From the NCBI RefSeq assembly GCF_000813965.1, contig NZ_JWLI01000021.1:26312-90311 (forward strand): 64,000 nucleotides of DNA, written 5' to 3'. This DNA is from Leisingera sp. ANG-M7. Its GTDB lineage: Bacteria > Pseudomonadota > Alphaproteobacteria > Rhodobacterales > Rhodobacteraceae. The stretch's first letter is position 1, and each line of letters opens with the position of its first letter. Position numbers and translations under genes: made by a program. This document shows, one piece after another, positions 18,437 to 27,195 of the stretch. The notes under the pieces were generated by a model. It was not told the origin of the DNA. It saw nothing but the letters and a program-made list of their open reading frames with translations, and did no database searches.

Positions 18437-19411
18437 ATGGGCCTTTTGATCGACGGGAAATGGCACGACCAGTGGTATGACACCGACTCTACCGGTGGCG
18501 CCTTTAAGCGCAGCGAATCGCAGTTCCGCAACTGGATCACCGCCGACGGCAGCGCGGGCCCGTCAGGCAAGGGCGGCTTCCCGGCGGAAGGCGGGCGCTA
18601 TCATCTTTACGTCTCGCTTGCCTGCCCCTGGGCGCACCGCACGCTGATCTTCCGCCAGCTGAAGGGGCTGGCAGAGCATATCTCTGTCTCTGTCGTGCAC
18701 CCCGACATGCTGGGCGAAGGCTGGACCTTTGAAACCGACGAACATGGCGCCACCGGCGACGGCCTGTTCGGCAACTCGCATATGCATCAGATCTACACCC
18801 GCGCCGATGCGGAATACACCGGCCGGGTGACGGTGCCGGTGCTGTGGGACAAGGAGCAGAACACCATCGTCTCCAACGAAAGCGCCGAGATCATCCGCAT
18901 GTTCAATTCGGCCTTTGACGCGATCACAGGCAACAGTGACGACTATTGGCCGGAAGAGCTGCGCGAGCCGATTGAGGCGGTAAACACCCGCGTCTACAGC
19001 ACCATCAACAACGGTGTTTACAAATGCGGCTTTGCCACCACGCAGCAAGCCTATGACGAGGCCGTCGCGCCGCTGTTCGAAAGCCTGGACTGGCTGGAAG
19101 ATCTGCTGTCGCAGCACCGCTACCTGCTGGGTGAGCGCATCACCGAGGCTGACTGGCGGCTGTTCACGACCCTTCTGCGCTTTGATCCAGTGTATCACAC
19201 CCACTTCAAGTGCAACCGCAAACGGCTGATGGATTACCCGAACCTCTGGGCCTACACCCGCGAGCTGTACCAGTGGCCGGATGTGGCGGAGACGGTTGGA
19301 ATGAAGCACATCGTGCGCCACTACTATTACAGCCATGACACCATCAATCCGCACCGGATCATCCCCACCAACCCAGAGATCAACTGGCAGGAGCCGCACG
19401 GGCGCGGCTGA
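18437..19411 (+). CDS. Xi-class glutathione S-transferase / glutathionyl-hydroquinone reductase
   Basis: A 324-residue protein of the YqjG/ECM4 type, which reduces glutathionyl-hydroquinones. The catalytic Cys lies in SLACPWAHRTLIFRQLKGL at about residue 62. NESAEIIRMFN (about 149-159) is the glutathione-binding region, and ITEADWRLFTTLLRFD (about 235-250) belongs to the C-terminal domain. The start at 18437 was chosen from the AGGAG 8 bp upstream and the typical MGLLIDGKW N-terminus. It may serve quinone detoxification, which would fit the aromatic catabolism elsewhere in the window. Confidence 0.92.
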   Translation: MGLLIDGKWHDQWYDTDSTGGAFKRSESQFRNWITADGSAGPSGKGGFPAEGGRYHLYVSLACPWAHRTLIFRQLKGLAEHISVSVVHPDMLGEGWTFETDEHGATGDGLFGNSHMHQIYTRADAEYTGRVTVPVLWDKEQNTIVSNESAEIIRMFNSAFDAITGNSDDYWPEELREPIEAVNTRVYSTINNGVYKCGFATTQQAYDEAVAPLFESLDWLEDLLSQHRYLLGERITEADWRLFTTLLRFDPVYHTHFKCNRKRLMDYPNLWAYTRELYQWPDVAETVGMKHIVRHYYYSHDTINPHRIIPTNPEINWQEPHGRG

Positions 19412-19443
19412 CTCACGCGATTGCGTCTGCACCACCGCAAATA

Positions 19444-19528
19444 GGGAGTTCACGCCCCGCACAGCATAGGTTAATACGCGCAGTGCCTCAGATGGCAGCC
19501 GGCCCTGGCCGGTGTGAACTCTCACCGG
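19444..19528 (+). promoter_or_regulatory. Long-range inverted repeat and alternative hairpins before cobC
   Basis: GAGTTCAC at 19446-19453 is exactly complementary to GTGAACTC at 19514-19521, extendable to 10 pairs with one G-U. Between and beyond these are two mutually exclusive stems: CCGGCC (19499-19504) with GGCCGG (19507-19512), and CCGGTG (19509-19514) with CACCGG (19523-19528). This could be a switchable RNA leader of the cobalamin genes. Alternatively the two half-sites could be operators, since a weak promoter (TTCACG 19449, TAATAC 19472) overlaps the first. It does not match the cobalamin riboswitch box. Confidence 0.4.
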
Positions 19529-19539
19529 TGGCGACCGCG

Positions 19540-20502
19540 ATGCATGACCTCTCTCACGACCCCGCAACCCAGCCCCGCGACCACGGCGGAAACCTGAGCG
19601 CCGCCATTGCCGAATTCGGCGGCAGCCGCGATGGCTGGATCGACCTCTCCACTGGCATCAACCCGCACCCCTATCCGCTGCCGCAGTTCAGCGCCGGTGA
19701 CTGGGGCGCGCTGCCGGATGCGGATGCGCTGGCCGGTCTGGAACTGGCCGCCCGCAGCTTCTGGAATATCCCGGAGGAGGCCGCTGTTCTTGCCGCCCCC
19801 GGCGCTTCTGCGCTGATTGCCGCCTTGCCCGCCTTGGCCGAACCGCGCTGGGTGCAGATCACCAAGCCCACCTACAACGAACACGCCGCCGCCTTTGAGG
19901 CCCGCGGCTGGATTGTCCGGGTGCATGGGCCTGCGGAGGCCAAGGTGGCTGTGCATCCCAACAACCCGGATGGCCGGATGTGGCGCGAGGACGAGCTTTC
20001 TGCGCCGCTCACGATCATCGACGAGAGCTTTTGCGACGTCTGCCCGGGTGAAAGCCTGATCCGCATGGCTGCCCGCCCCGGCGTTGTCGTGCTGAAGAGC
20101 TTTGGCAAATTCTGGGGCCTGGCCGGGATGCGGCTGGGCTTTGCCATCGGCGACCCCAAGCTGATTGCGCAGCTGGCCACCTGGCAGGGCCCCTGGGCGG
20201 TCTCCGGCCCGGCACTGCGCACCGGCACATTGGCCTTGCAGGACAATGCCTGGGCCGAAGCCACTCGCACCCGGCTGCATCAGGATGCCGCCCGGCTGGA
20301 CGAACTTGTGCTCGCCAAGGGTGCCAGCTTGGCCGGCGGCACCGACCTGTTCCGGCTTTACCATGTGGATGATGCCGCTGCCTGGCAGCAAAAGCTGGCC
20401 CGCGCCCATATCTGGAGTCGCATCTTCCCCTATTCCAAGACCTTCCTGCGCCTTGGCCTGCCGCCTGCGGACGGCTGGGGCCGGCTGGAGGCCGCGCTGT
20501 GA
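19540..20502 (+). CDS. cobC: Threonine-phosphate decarboxylase (cobalamin synthesis)
   Basis: A PLP enzyme that makes (R)-1-amino-2-propanol phosphate from L-threonine phosphate for the nucleotide loop of B12 (called CobC or CobD in different organisms). 320 residues. The N-terminus [14 protein letters not shown] and the segment [13 protein letters not shown] are typical. [10 protein letters not shown] (about 143-152), IDESFCDV (about 164-171) and the Schiff-base Lys in [16 protein letters not shown] (about 186-201) are visible. ATG 19540 is preferred over ATG 19492, which falls within the repeat region. Overlaps cbiB by 4 bp. Confidence 0.9.
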   Translation: MHDLSHDPATQPRDHGGNLSAAIAEFGGSRDGWIDLSTGINPHPYPLPQFSAGDWGALPDADALAGLELAARSFWNIPEEAAVLAAPGASALIAALPALAEPRWVQITKPTYNEHAAAFEARGWIVRVHGPAEAKVAVHPNNPDGRMWREDELSAPLTIIDESFCDVCPGESLIRMAARPGVVVLKSFGKFWGLAGMRLGFAIGDPKLIAQLATWQGPWAVSGPALRTGTLALQDNAWAEATRTRLHQDAARLDELVLAKGASLAGGTDLFRLYHVDDAAAWQQKLARAHIWSRIFPYSKTFLRLGLPPADGWGRLEAAL

Positions 20503-21410
20503 CCACCGCCGGAATGCTTGCCGTGGCCCTGCTGCTGGACGCCGTGTTTGGCGAGCCGAAATGGCTGTGGTCGCGCGTGACCCACCCGGCGGTACTGATG
20601 GGCAGGCTGGTGGGCTTCCTTGACCGAAAGCTCAACACCGGCCCCAGCCGCCGCGCCAAAGGCGTACTGGCAGCAGCGGCCCTGGTTCTGGCTGGCTTCA
20701 TTGCGGGCAAACTGCTGGCCCTGCCCGGTACACTGGTCGAAATTCTGGTGGCGGCAATACTGATCGCGCAGCGGTCCCTGACCGAACATGTTGCCGCAGT
20801 TGCCAACGGCCTGCGCCGCAGCCTGAAGGAAGGCCGCCGGGCTGTTGCCATGATCGTCAGCCGCGACACAGAAGCCATGACCGCACCGCAGGCCGCGCGC
20901 TCTGCCATCGAAAGCGGCGCTGAGAACCTGTCGGACGGCATCATTGCGCCTGCATTCTGGTTCCTGATTGCCGGGCTGCCGGGACTGATCATCTACAAGA
21001 TGGTCAATACCGCCGACAGCATGATCGGCTACCGCAACGAACGGTACGAAGACTTCGGCTGGGCCTCTGCCAGGCTGGACGATTTGCTGAACCTGATCCC
21101 GGCCCGACTGACCGGTTTGCTGATCGCCGCCGCCGGCGGCCAGCTGCGCCACTGGCGCGCCATCGCAGAGGATGCGCGCAAGCATCGCTCCCCCAATGCC
21201 GGCTGGCCGGAGGCAGCTATGGCACGCGCGCTGGACACATCGCTGGCCGGCCCCCGTTCCTACGACGGCGAGATGCGCGATTTCGCCTGGGTCCACGCCA
21301 GAGGCGCAAAAAGCGCCAGCGCCGAAACCATCACCCGTTCCGTTGCGCTCCTTTGGCAGACCTGGGCGCTTGCGCTGGCCCTGACGGTTGCCATTGCCGC
21401 GGTTTTCTAG
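20499..21410 (+). CDS. cbiB: Adenosylcobinamide-phosphate synthase
   Basis: A membrane enzyme that attaches aminopropanol (phosphate) to adenosylcobyric acid, the step that uses the product of the preceding gene. 303 residues with several hydrophobic segments. Signature blocks are [12 protein letters not shown] (about 11-22), [26 protein letters not shown] (about 139-155) and [32 protein letters not shown] sequence at about 168-195. Begins with GTG overlapping the cobC stop. Confidence 0.94.
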   Translation: MTTAGMLAVALLLDAVFGEPKWLWSRVTHPAVLMGRLVGFLDRKLNTGPSRRAKGVLAAAALVLAGFIAGKLLALPGTLVEILVAAILIAQRSLTEHVAAVANGLRRSLKEGRRAVAMIVSRDTEAMTAPQAARSAIESGAENLSDGIIAPAFWFLIAGLPGLIIYKMVNTADSMIGYRNERYEDFGWASARLDDLLNLIPARLTGLLIAAAGGQLRHWRAIAEDARKHRSPNAGWPEAAMARALDTSLAGPRSYDGEMRDFAWVHARGAKSASAETITRSVALLWQTWALALALTVAIAAVF

Positions 21411-21456
21411 CACATAAGACCCTGTGGGAGCGGTAAGACCAAGGAGCGCCAGAACC

Positions 21457-22626
21457 ATGCGCCTATTGCCCTTTGTCCTCGCAGCAGCCCTGCTGCCTGC
21501 TGCAGCGGCGGCCCAATGCGGCGGCGGTTTTCAGAACTTCGTAAAACTGATGAAGGAAGAGGCAGTTCAGGCCGGTTATGACACCGCGACCGTCAATGCT
21601 TTCTTTGCCGGCACCCGCCAGGACTCCCGCGTGCTCAAGGCCGACCGTGGCCAGGGCGTGTTCCAGAAACCCTTCATCGACTTTTCCCGCCGCCTGATTT
21701 CGCAGAACCGGCTGAAGGCCGGCCGCCAGATGGCGCAGAAACACGACGCCACCTTCCAGCGGATCGAGAGCACCTACGGCATCGACCGCGGCGTGCTGCT
21801 GGCCTTCTGGGCGTTTGAGACCGACTATGGCGGCTATCAGGGCGATTTCAATACCCGCGACGCACTGGTCACCTTGGCTCATGACTGCCGCCGCCCGGAG
21901 CTGTTCCGGCCGCAAGTGTTTGCCGCGCTGGAGCTGTTCAAGCAGGGCAACTTCGACCCCAAGCGCACCACCGGCGCCTGGGCCGGTGAGATCGGCATGG
22001 TGCAGATGCTGCCGGGTGACATCCTGCAGCATGGCGTTGATGCCGATGGCGACGGCAAGGTCAGCCTGAAAACCTCAGCCCCAGACGCACTGATGTCCGG
22101 CGCGCGGATGCTGTCGCATCTGGGCTGGCAGCCCGGTCAGCCCTGGCTGCAGGAAGTCACCATCCCCGAAGAATTGGACCTGTCTCTCAGCGGCACCGCC
22201 CAGAAGAAATCCGTGGCGCAGTGGCGCAAGTTGGGTGTTTCCGCGCGGGACGGCAAGCTGCCGGACCCCGCGATGCGCGCCTCGCTGCTGCTGCCGCAGG
22301 GCCACAAGGGGCCCGCCTTCCTCGCCTATCCGAATTTCGACGTCTATTTCGAGTGGAACCAGAGCTTCACCTATGTGCTGACCGCCGCTTACTTCGCCAA
22401 CCGGCTGCAGGGCGCGGACATCTATGAAGCTGGCAGGCCCGATGGCGGTCTGACAAGCGCTCAGATGAAGCAGCTGCAGCAGAAACTGCAGGCCCTTGGC
22501 CACAATGTGGGTGACATCGACGGCATCCTTGGCGCCCGCACCCGGGTTGCGGTCCAGAAAGAGCAGAAGCGCCTCGGCCTGCCTGCCGACGCTTGGCCCA
22601 CGCCTGCTCTGCTCAAGAAACTCTAA
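21457..22626 (+). CDS. Exported lytic murein transglycosylase (MltB-like) with PG-binding domain
   Basis: A 389-residue periplasmic enzyme that cleaves glycan strands of peptidoglycan. A signal peptide (residues 1-20, ending AAAAAQ) is followed by an SLT_2 domain with the catalytic Glu in AFWAFETDYGG (about 115), then GEIGMVQMLPGDILQHGVDADGDG (about 176-199). The C-terminal 60 residues form a PG_binding_1 domain (LQQKLQALGHNVGDIDGILG region). AAGGAG at 21441-21446 supports the start. It converges with the next gene, sharing 4 bp. Confidence 0.93.
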   Translation: MRLLPFVLAAALLPAAAAAQCGGGFQNFVKLMKEEAVQAGYDTATVNAFFAGTRQDSRVLKADRGQGVFQKPFIDFSRRLISQNRLKAGRQMAQKHDATFQRIESTYGIDRGVLLAFWAFETDYGGYQGDFNTRDALVTLAHDCRRPELFRPQVFAALELFKQGNFDPKRTTGAWAGEIGMVQMLPGDILQHGVDADGDGKVSLKTSAPDALMSGARMLSHLGWQPGQPWLQEVTIPEELDLSLSGTAQKKSVAQWRKLGVSARDGKLPDPAMRASLLLPQGHKGPAFLAYPNFDVYFEWNQSFTYVLTAAYFANRLQGADIYEAGRPDGGLTSAQMKQLQQKLQALGHNVGDIDGILGARTRVAVQKEQKRLGLPADAWPTPALLKKL

Positions 22627-22979
22627 CGCACCGGGAATCGTTCGCCCTGGCGGGTAATAAGAATGATCCGGCTGCCGTTGCGGACAAACAGATCGCAACG
22701 ACCAAACCCATTGGTGAAATCCACGCAGATACTGCCATCGCCCGCAATCCTGTAAGTGCCCCAGGCCGTGCCGCCGCCATTCTCAGCGGAATAGGTATAG
22801 GCATAGGCCCCGCCGCTGCCGTATTGCGACTCACCACCGTCGAAAAAGCGGAACGACTGGCCCGGCAGAGCCTCCAGCTCCGCCTGCGCGAAAGGCGTGT
22901 CGCCGGGACGCAGCTGCCAGCTGTCCGCCACCGCGCTGCCTGCCACAAGGCAAAAGAACAGGGGCATGATCCATCTCAT
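22623..22979 (-). CDS. Small exported protein of unknown function
   Basis: A 118-residue protein with a clear signal peptide (MRWIMPLFFCLVAGSAVA, cleavage after ADS). The mature part is Gly/Tyr/Phe rich (GGESQYGSGGAYAYTYSAE) and contains two Cys (GSICVDF and GRCDLFV) spaced to form a disulfide. It is likely periplasmic. No family is recognised with confidence. Its 3' end overlaps the lytic transglycosylase gene by 4 bp. Confidence 0.75.
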   Translation of the reverse strand: MRWIMPLFFCLVAGSAVADSWQLRPGDTPFAQAELEALPGQSFRFFDGGESQYGSGGAYAYTYSAENGGGTAWGTYRIAGDGSICVDFTNGFGRCDLFVRNGSRIILITRQGERFPVR

Positions 22980-23038
22980 GCCCCCACCCTAACGATTGAT
23001 CTTGCAGCCGGTTGTCACGATGCGGTGACAACCAGGGG

Positions 23039-23509
23039 TCAGTTCCAGTCGATGAACTCTTCGAAATCCTGCATCGCGCGGTTCCAAAGCCCCACCGCGT
23101 CGGCAAAATCATCCGGTGTCATGCCGTCGTCGCCCAGCAGCACGTCCATCTCGATCCGGGCGGAACCCTCTTCCGAAACATAGGCACGGGCAAACCGGTT
23201 ATTGGTGTTCCATTCGTTGATCTTGGAGAGGCGCACGCTGCCATCGGTCTGGTAACCGGAGAAGAACTGGATCGCCTCGCAGTTGGTGTTGTCGCTGCAG
23301 CCGTAATAGTAGACCGAGAAATCGTTGCCGTAATATTCGACCTTGAGGTTCGGATCACCAACGCTGTCGGTGGTCACTTCAACCTTGGCACCCTCGTCCT
23401 TGAAGAAATTGGCGACGCTCTCGCCGGTCTTGGCCACCACATTGCTAGCCATCGCGGCAGCCGGGGTCATCAGCACCGCAGCAGCGGCAATTGCTTTCAG
23501 CATATTCAT
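23039..23509 (-). CDS. Exported YbjN-domain protein
   Basis: A 156-residue protein with a signal peptide (MLKAIAAAAVLMTPAAAMA) and a YbjN-like domain: YGNDFSVYYYGCSDNTNCEAIQFF at about 58-80 and KINEWNTNNRFARAYVSEEG at about 93-112, the INxWN motif being characteristic. Two Cys in the central loop could form a disulfide in the periplasm. YbjN proteins are related to type III chaperone-like folds; no precise role is known. It lies 65 bp downstream of smc. Confidence 0.85.
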   Translation of the reverse strand: MNMLKAIAAAAVLMTPAAAMASNVVAKTGESVANFFKDEGAKVEVTTDSVGDPNLKVEYYGNDFSVYYYGCSDNTNCEAIQFFSGYQTDGSVRLSKINEWNTNNRFARAYVSEEGSARIEMDVLLGDDGMTPDDFADAVGLWNRAMQDFEEFIDWN

Positions 23510-23574
23510 TTGTCACTCCACAAAACTTTGTCTTTGCAAACAGGCACCGGCACAGATCCCCTCTGCGCCAGTAC

Positions 23575-26500
23575 TCAGGCCACCATCGCCTCTGCTTTCT
23601 TGAGGTCAACCGAAACGAGCTGGCTGACACCCTTTTCCTGCATGGTGACGCCAAAAAGCCGGTCCATCCGCGCCATCGTCACCGCATGGTGGGTGATGAT
23701 CAGGAAGCGGGTGTCGGTCTGGCGGCACATCTCATCCAGCAGGTCGCAGAAACGGGTGACGTTGGCGTCATCCAGCGGCGCGTCGACCTCGTCCAGCACA
23801 CAGATCGGCGCCGGGTTCGACAGGAACACCGCAAAGATCAGCGCCATCGCGGTCAGCGTCTGCTCCCCGCCGGAGAGCAGCGACAGGGTCGACAGCTTCT
23901 TGCCGGGCGGCTGGCACATGATCTCCAGGCCCGCATCCAGCGGGTCGTCGCTTTCGACCATCACCAGATTGGCCTCGCCGCCGCCGAACAGATGGGTGAA
24001 CAGCATGGTAAAGCTGCTGTTCACCTGCTCAAACGCCGTCAGCAGCCGCTCGCGCCCCTCGCGGTTGAGACTGGAAATCCCGTCGCGCAGGGTCTTCACC
24101 GCGCCCTCCAGGTCCAGCTTTTCCGCCACTAATGTATCGTGCTCATTCTGAACGCCGCGGGCGTCTTCCTCGGCACGCAGGTTCACTGCCCCCAAGGCAT
24201 CGCGCTGGCGCTTGTAGCGGTCCACGTCGTGCTCCAGATCATCCGAGGCCGGCATTTCATCCGGCGACACGCCGAGCTTCTCCAGCAGCGCCTGCGGGGT
24301 GATCTGCTGCGCCTCGATGATCCGGCCCGCCGCCTGCGTGACGGCTTCCTTGGCCGCATCGCTGCGTGCCTCGGACCGTGCCCGCGCCTCGCGCGCCTCG
24401 GAGGCCAGCCGCTCGCATTCGCGTTCCTTGTGCACCGCCTCGCGCAGCTCGGCCTCCGCCGCAATCAGCGCCTCGGTTGCGGCCGACTTGCGGCCCTCCG
24501 CCTCGGCAATCGCCTCATTCAGCTCTTCGCGCTTCTCGGCAATCTCCGTCGGAACCGCGTTGGCTTCCTCCAGTTCCTCCTGCGAGGCCTCGCGGCGCTC
24601 CGCCAGTTCCTCGATCCGCGCCTCGGCGCTTTCCAGGCGGTGGCGCCAGCCGGACAGCTCCTTGGTCACTTCCTGCCCGCGCTTGGTGCGGGCCTCGCCC
24701 TCGCGGCGCAGTTCATCATGGCTGGAGCGATGGGTCAGCATGGTGATCCGCGCCGCCTCCACCGACTGCTTGATATCCTCAACCGCGGTACGGGCCTGGT
24801 CCAGATCGCCAAGTTCCCCCAGCACCTTTTCCGCCTCTTTCAGCTGCAGACTGGCGTTCAGCGCGTCTTCCTCATGGCGCGACACCGCAATGCCAAGGGT
24901 TTCCAGCTTGCCCTCGGCCAGGTTGCGGTCGGCCTCGGCGCGGCTGAGGGCACGTGCCGCATCCGCCACCCGCTGGTCCGCCACCCGGCGGGCCTGGCGG
25001 GCGTTCTGGTCGGCCAGCGTCACCTCTTCCAGCTTGCGCAGAAGCGTCTCATGCGCGGCGCGGGCGCCATCGGCTGTGGCACTGACGCGCTCCATCTCCT
25101 GCTTCAGCGCTTCCAGCTTGTTCAGCTGCTCCAGCCGCAGGGCTGCGGCACTCGGCGCGTCCTCCGCCCAGGCACGGTAGCCATCCCAGCGCCACAAATC
25201 GCCTTCCAGCGTCACCAGCCGCTGGCCAGGCTGCAACTGCGCCTGAAGGCCCGCTGCCGCATCGCCATCCACCAGTCCGATCTGCGCCACCCGGCGCGAC
25301 AAGGCATCGGGACCGGAGACAAACAGCGCCAGGGGCTGCACACCTTCCGGCAGCGCCGCGTCGCGGTCATAGCCCGGCAGAGACAGCCAGCCGGTCGGCC
25401 CGTCCGCATCCGCCAGCGGTGCGCGCAGATCATCGGCCAGCGCTGCACCCAGCGCCTTTTCATAGCCCGGCGAAACGGCCAGCTCATCCAAAACCTGGCC
25501 GCCCTCCGCGGTGTCACGCTCCACCAGCTTGGCAAGCGCGGTGACCTCTGCGCGCAGCGCGCCCAGTTCGCCCTCAGCCTCAGAGCGCTGCGAACGTGCC
25601 TCGGCCTCTCGGGCTTGGGTCTCGGTGCGTGCCTCGTCTGCCGCTTCCAGTGCTTCCTCGGCCATCTCAGAGGCTTCGCGCGCCTCTTCCTCAGCCGACA
25701 CAGCTGCCTCAAACTTCTCTGCGGCCAGCTCCAGCGCCTCCTGCGCCTCCCCTTGGGCCGCGCGGGCTTTCTCCGCTTCACCCTCGGAGCGGCCAAGCGC
25801 ACGCTGGCAGTCTTCGACCGCGCGCCGGGCGGACTGGTGGCGGGCCGCGAGACGGGCGACATCCTCGGTCACTTGCGCCAGATGATCCTCGCGCGCCTGC
25901 AGAATGGAACCGGCATCCCGTGCCAATTCCGAAGCCTCCGCCAGCTTTCCGTCATGCCCATCGCCGGCCTTGGACAGCTCGCGCTGCTCCCACTCCAGCC
26001 GTTCAATGGTTTCGCCCGCGTCCTTGTTCAGCCCGGTCTCGCGCTCGATATCGTTGCCCAGCTGCACAATCCTGCCGCTGAGCCGTTCGATGGTCTGGCG
26101 GGCCTGCGCCTCCTGATCGCCCAGCGAGTCGCGCTGCACCACCAGCCGCTGCAGGATGGCGGCCGCGATGGCCTCTTCCTCGCGCAGTGGCGGCAATTTT
26201 TCCTCAAACGTGCCGCGCTGCGTGGCAGCCGCGCGCACCAGCGCCTCCGCCTTGGCGGCCTGCTCAACCCGCACCCGCAGCTCATCCTCGGAGGCCAGCC
26301 GCGCCTCATCCGCCTCGCGCCAGCGGCGGTAGAGCAGCATGCCCTCGGCCAGCCGCAGCTTCTCGCCGATCTCGCGGTAGCGCTGCGCCTGCCGCGCCTG
26401 CTTGGCCAGCTGCGCCAGCTGCGCCGCCAGCTGCTCGATCACGTCATCGACGCGCAGCAGGTTGGCCTCGGTATTCTTCAGCTTCAGCTCTGCCTCGTGG

Positions 26501-27030
26501 CGGCGCTGATAGAGGCCGGAGATCCCCGCAGCCTCTTCCAGAATGCGGCGGCGCGCCTTAGGCTTGGCGTTTATCAGCTCTGCAATCTGACCCTGCCGCA
26601 CCAGCGCCGGCGAATGCGCGCCGGTGGAGGCATCGGCAAACAGCATCTGCACGTCACGCGCCCGCACGTCCTTGCCGTTGGATTTATAGGCGCTGCCCAC
26701 ATCCCGGGTGATGCGGCGCACGATCTCCAAGCCGTCGGCATCATTGAAGCCCGAAGGCGCCAGCCGCTCCGAATTGTCAATGTTGAGGCTCACCTCGGCA
26801 AAGTTGCGCGCAGGCCGCGAGGAGGTGCCGGCAAAGATCACATCCTCCATACCGCCGCCGCGCATCGCCTTGGCACGGGTTTCCCCCATCACCCAGCGCA
26901 ATGCCTCCAGAAGATTGGATTTGCCGCAACCATTTGGACCCACAACCCCTGTCAGCCCATCGGCAATGACCAGTTCGGTAGGATCAACAAAGCTTTTGAA
27001 GCCATTCAGCCTGAGCTTGGAAAACCGCAA
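23575..27030 (-). CDS. smc: Chromosome segregation ATPase SMC
   Basis: Structural maintenance of chromosomes protein that loops and condenses DNA together with ScpAB. 1151 residues. Walker A is GPNGCGKSNLLEA at about 32-44. Long coiled coils rich in Ala, Glu and Arg flank a hinge at about 500-620. The C-terminal head has the LLSGGEQTLTAMAL signature at about 1059 and Walker B in ICVLDEVDAPLDDANV at about 1083-1098. The start is TTG at 27030, giving MRFSKLRLNGFKSF, the usual N-terminus; no ATG is better placed. scpA and scpB are not nearby. Confidence 0.97.
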   Translation of the reverse strand: MRFSKLRLNGFKSFVDPTELVIADGLTGVVGPNGCGKSNLLEALRWVMGETRAKAMRGGGMEDVIFAGTSSRPARNFAEVSLNIDNSERLAPSGFNDADGLEIVRRITRDVGSAYKSNGKDVRARDVQMLFADASTGAHSPALVRQGQIAELINAKPKARRRILEEAAGISGLYQRRHEAELKLKNTEANLLRVDDVIEQLAAQLAQLAKQARQAQRYREIGEKLRLAEGMLLYRRWREADEARLASEDELRVRVEQAAKAEALVRAAATQRGTFEEKLPPLREEEAIAAAILQRLVVQRDSLGDQEAQARQTIERLSGRIVQLGNDIERETGLNKDAGETIERLEWEQRELSKAGDGHDGKLAEASELARDAGSILQAREDHLAQVTEDVARLAARHQSARRAVEDCQRALGRSEGEAEKARAAQGEAQEALELAAEKFEAAVSAEEEAREASEMAEEALEAADEARTETQAREAEARSQRSEAEGELGALRAEVTALAKLVERDTAEGGQVLDELAVSPGYEKALGAALADDLRAPLADADGPTGWLSLPGYDRDAALPEGVQPLALFVSGPDALSRRVAQIGLVDGDAAAGLQAQLQPGQRLVTLEGDLWRWDGYRAWAEDAPSAAALRLEQLNKLEALKQEMERVSATADGARAAHETLLRKLEEVTLADQNARQARRVADQRVADAARALSRAEADRNLAEGKLETLGIAVSRHEEDALNASLQLKEAEKVLGELGDLDQARTAVEDIKQSVEAARITMLTHRSSHDELRREGEARTKRGQEVTKELSGWRHRLESAEARIEELAERREASQEELEEANAVPTEIAEKREELNEAIAEAEGRKSAATEALIAAEAELREAVHKERECERLASEAREARARSEARSDAAKEAVTQAAGRIIEAQQITPQALLEKLGVSPDEMPASDDLEHDVDRYKRQRDALGAVNLRAEEDARGVQNEHDTLVAEKLDLEGAVKTLRDGISSLNREGRERLLTAFEQVNSSFTMLFTHLFGGGEANLVMVESDDPLDAGLEIMCQPPGKKLSTLSLLSGGEQTLTAMALIFAVFLSNPAPICVLDEVDAPLDDANVTRFCDLLDEMCRQTDTRFLIITHHAVTMARMDRLFGVTMQEKGVSQLVSVDLKKAEAMVA

Positions 27031-27140
27031 AGCTGCCCCTTCGTGATTCCGTATCGAGAAAGTTCAGCGGTTCCTACCCGTTGAGTCAACGCTCCGCACC
27101 CCCAAATCGGGGCGAATTCTGTTCAAACCACACCATATCT

Positions 27141-27149
27141 TGTGGATAA
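27141..27149 (-). other. Perfect DnaA-box sequence between smc and the aminotransferase gene
   Basis: On the minus strand this reads TTATCCACA, an exact DnaA 9-mer. It is a single copy in the 165-bp gap 27031-27195. No cluster of boxes or AT-rich unwinding region adjoins it, so it is not an origin. It may be a chance match or a titration/regulatory site upstream of smc. Confidence 0.35.
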
Positions 27150-27195
27150 CCCGAACCAAACGGCGGTGTTTTGCCAAGCAGGAGCTTGTCTGGCC

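Noticed and set aside
19444..19540. Cobalamin riboswitch upstream of cobC
   Set aside because: The conserved B12 box and core segments were not found and the region is shorter than the known class; only unusual inverted repeats can be claimed.
24139..27084. A 981-codon open frame antisense to smc
   Set aside because: It is the mirror of a high-GC, Ala/Glu/Arg-rich coiled-coil gene. Its translation is a low-complexity Leu/Arg/Gln/His mix with no domain, and smc on the other strand is certain.
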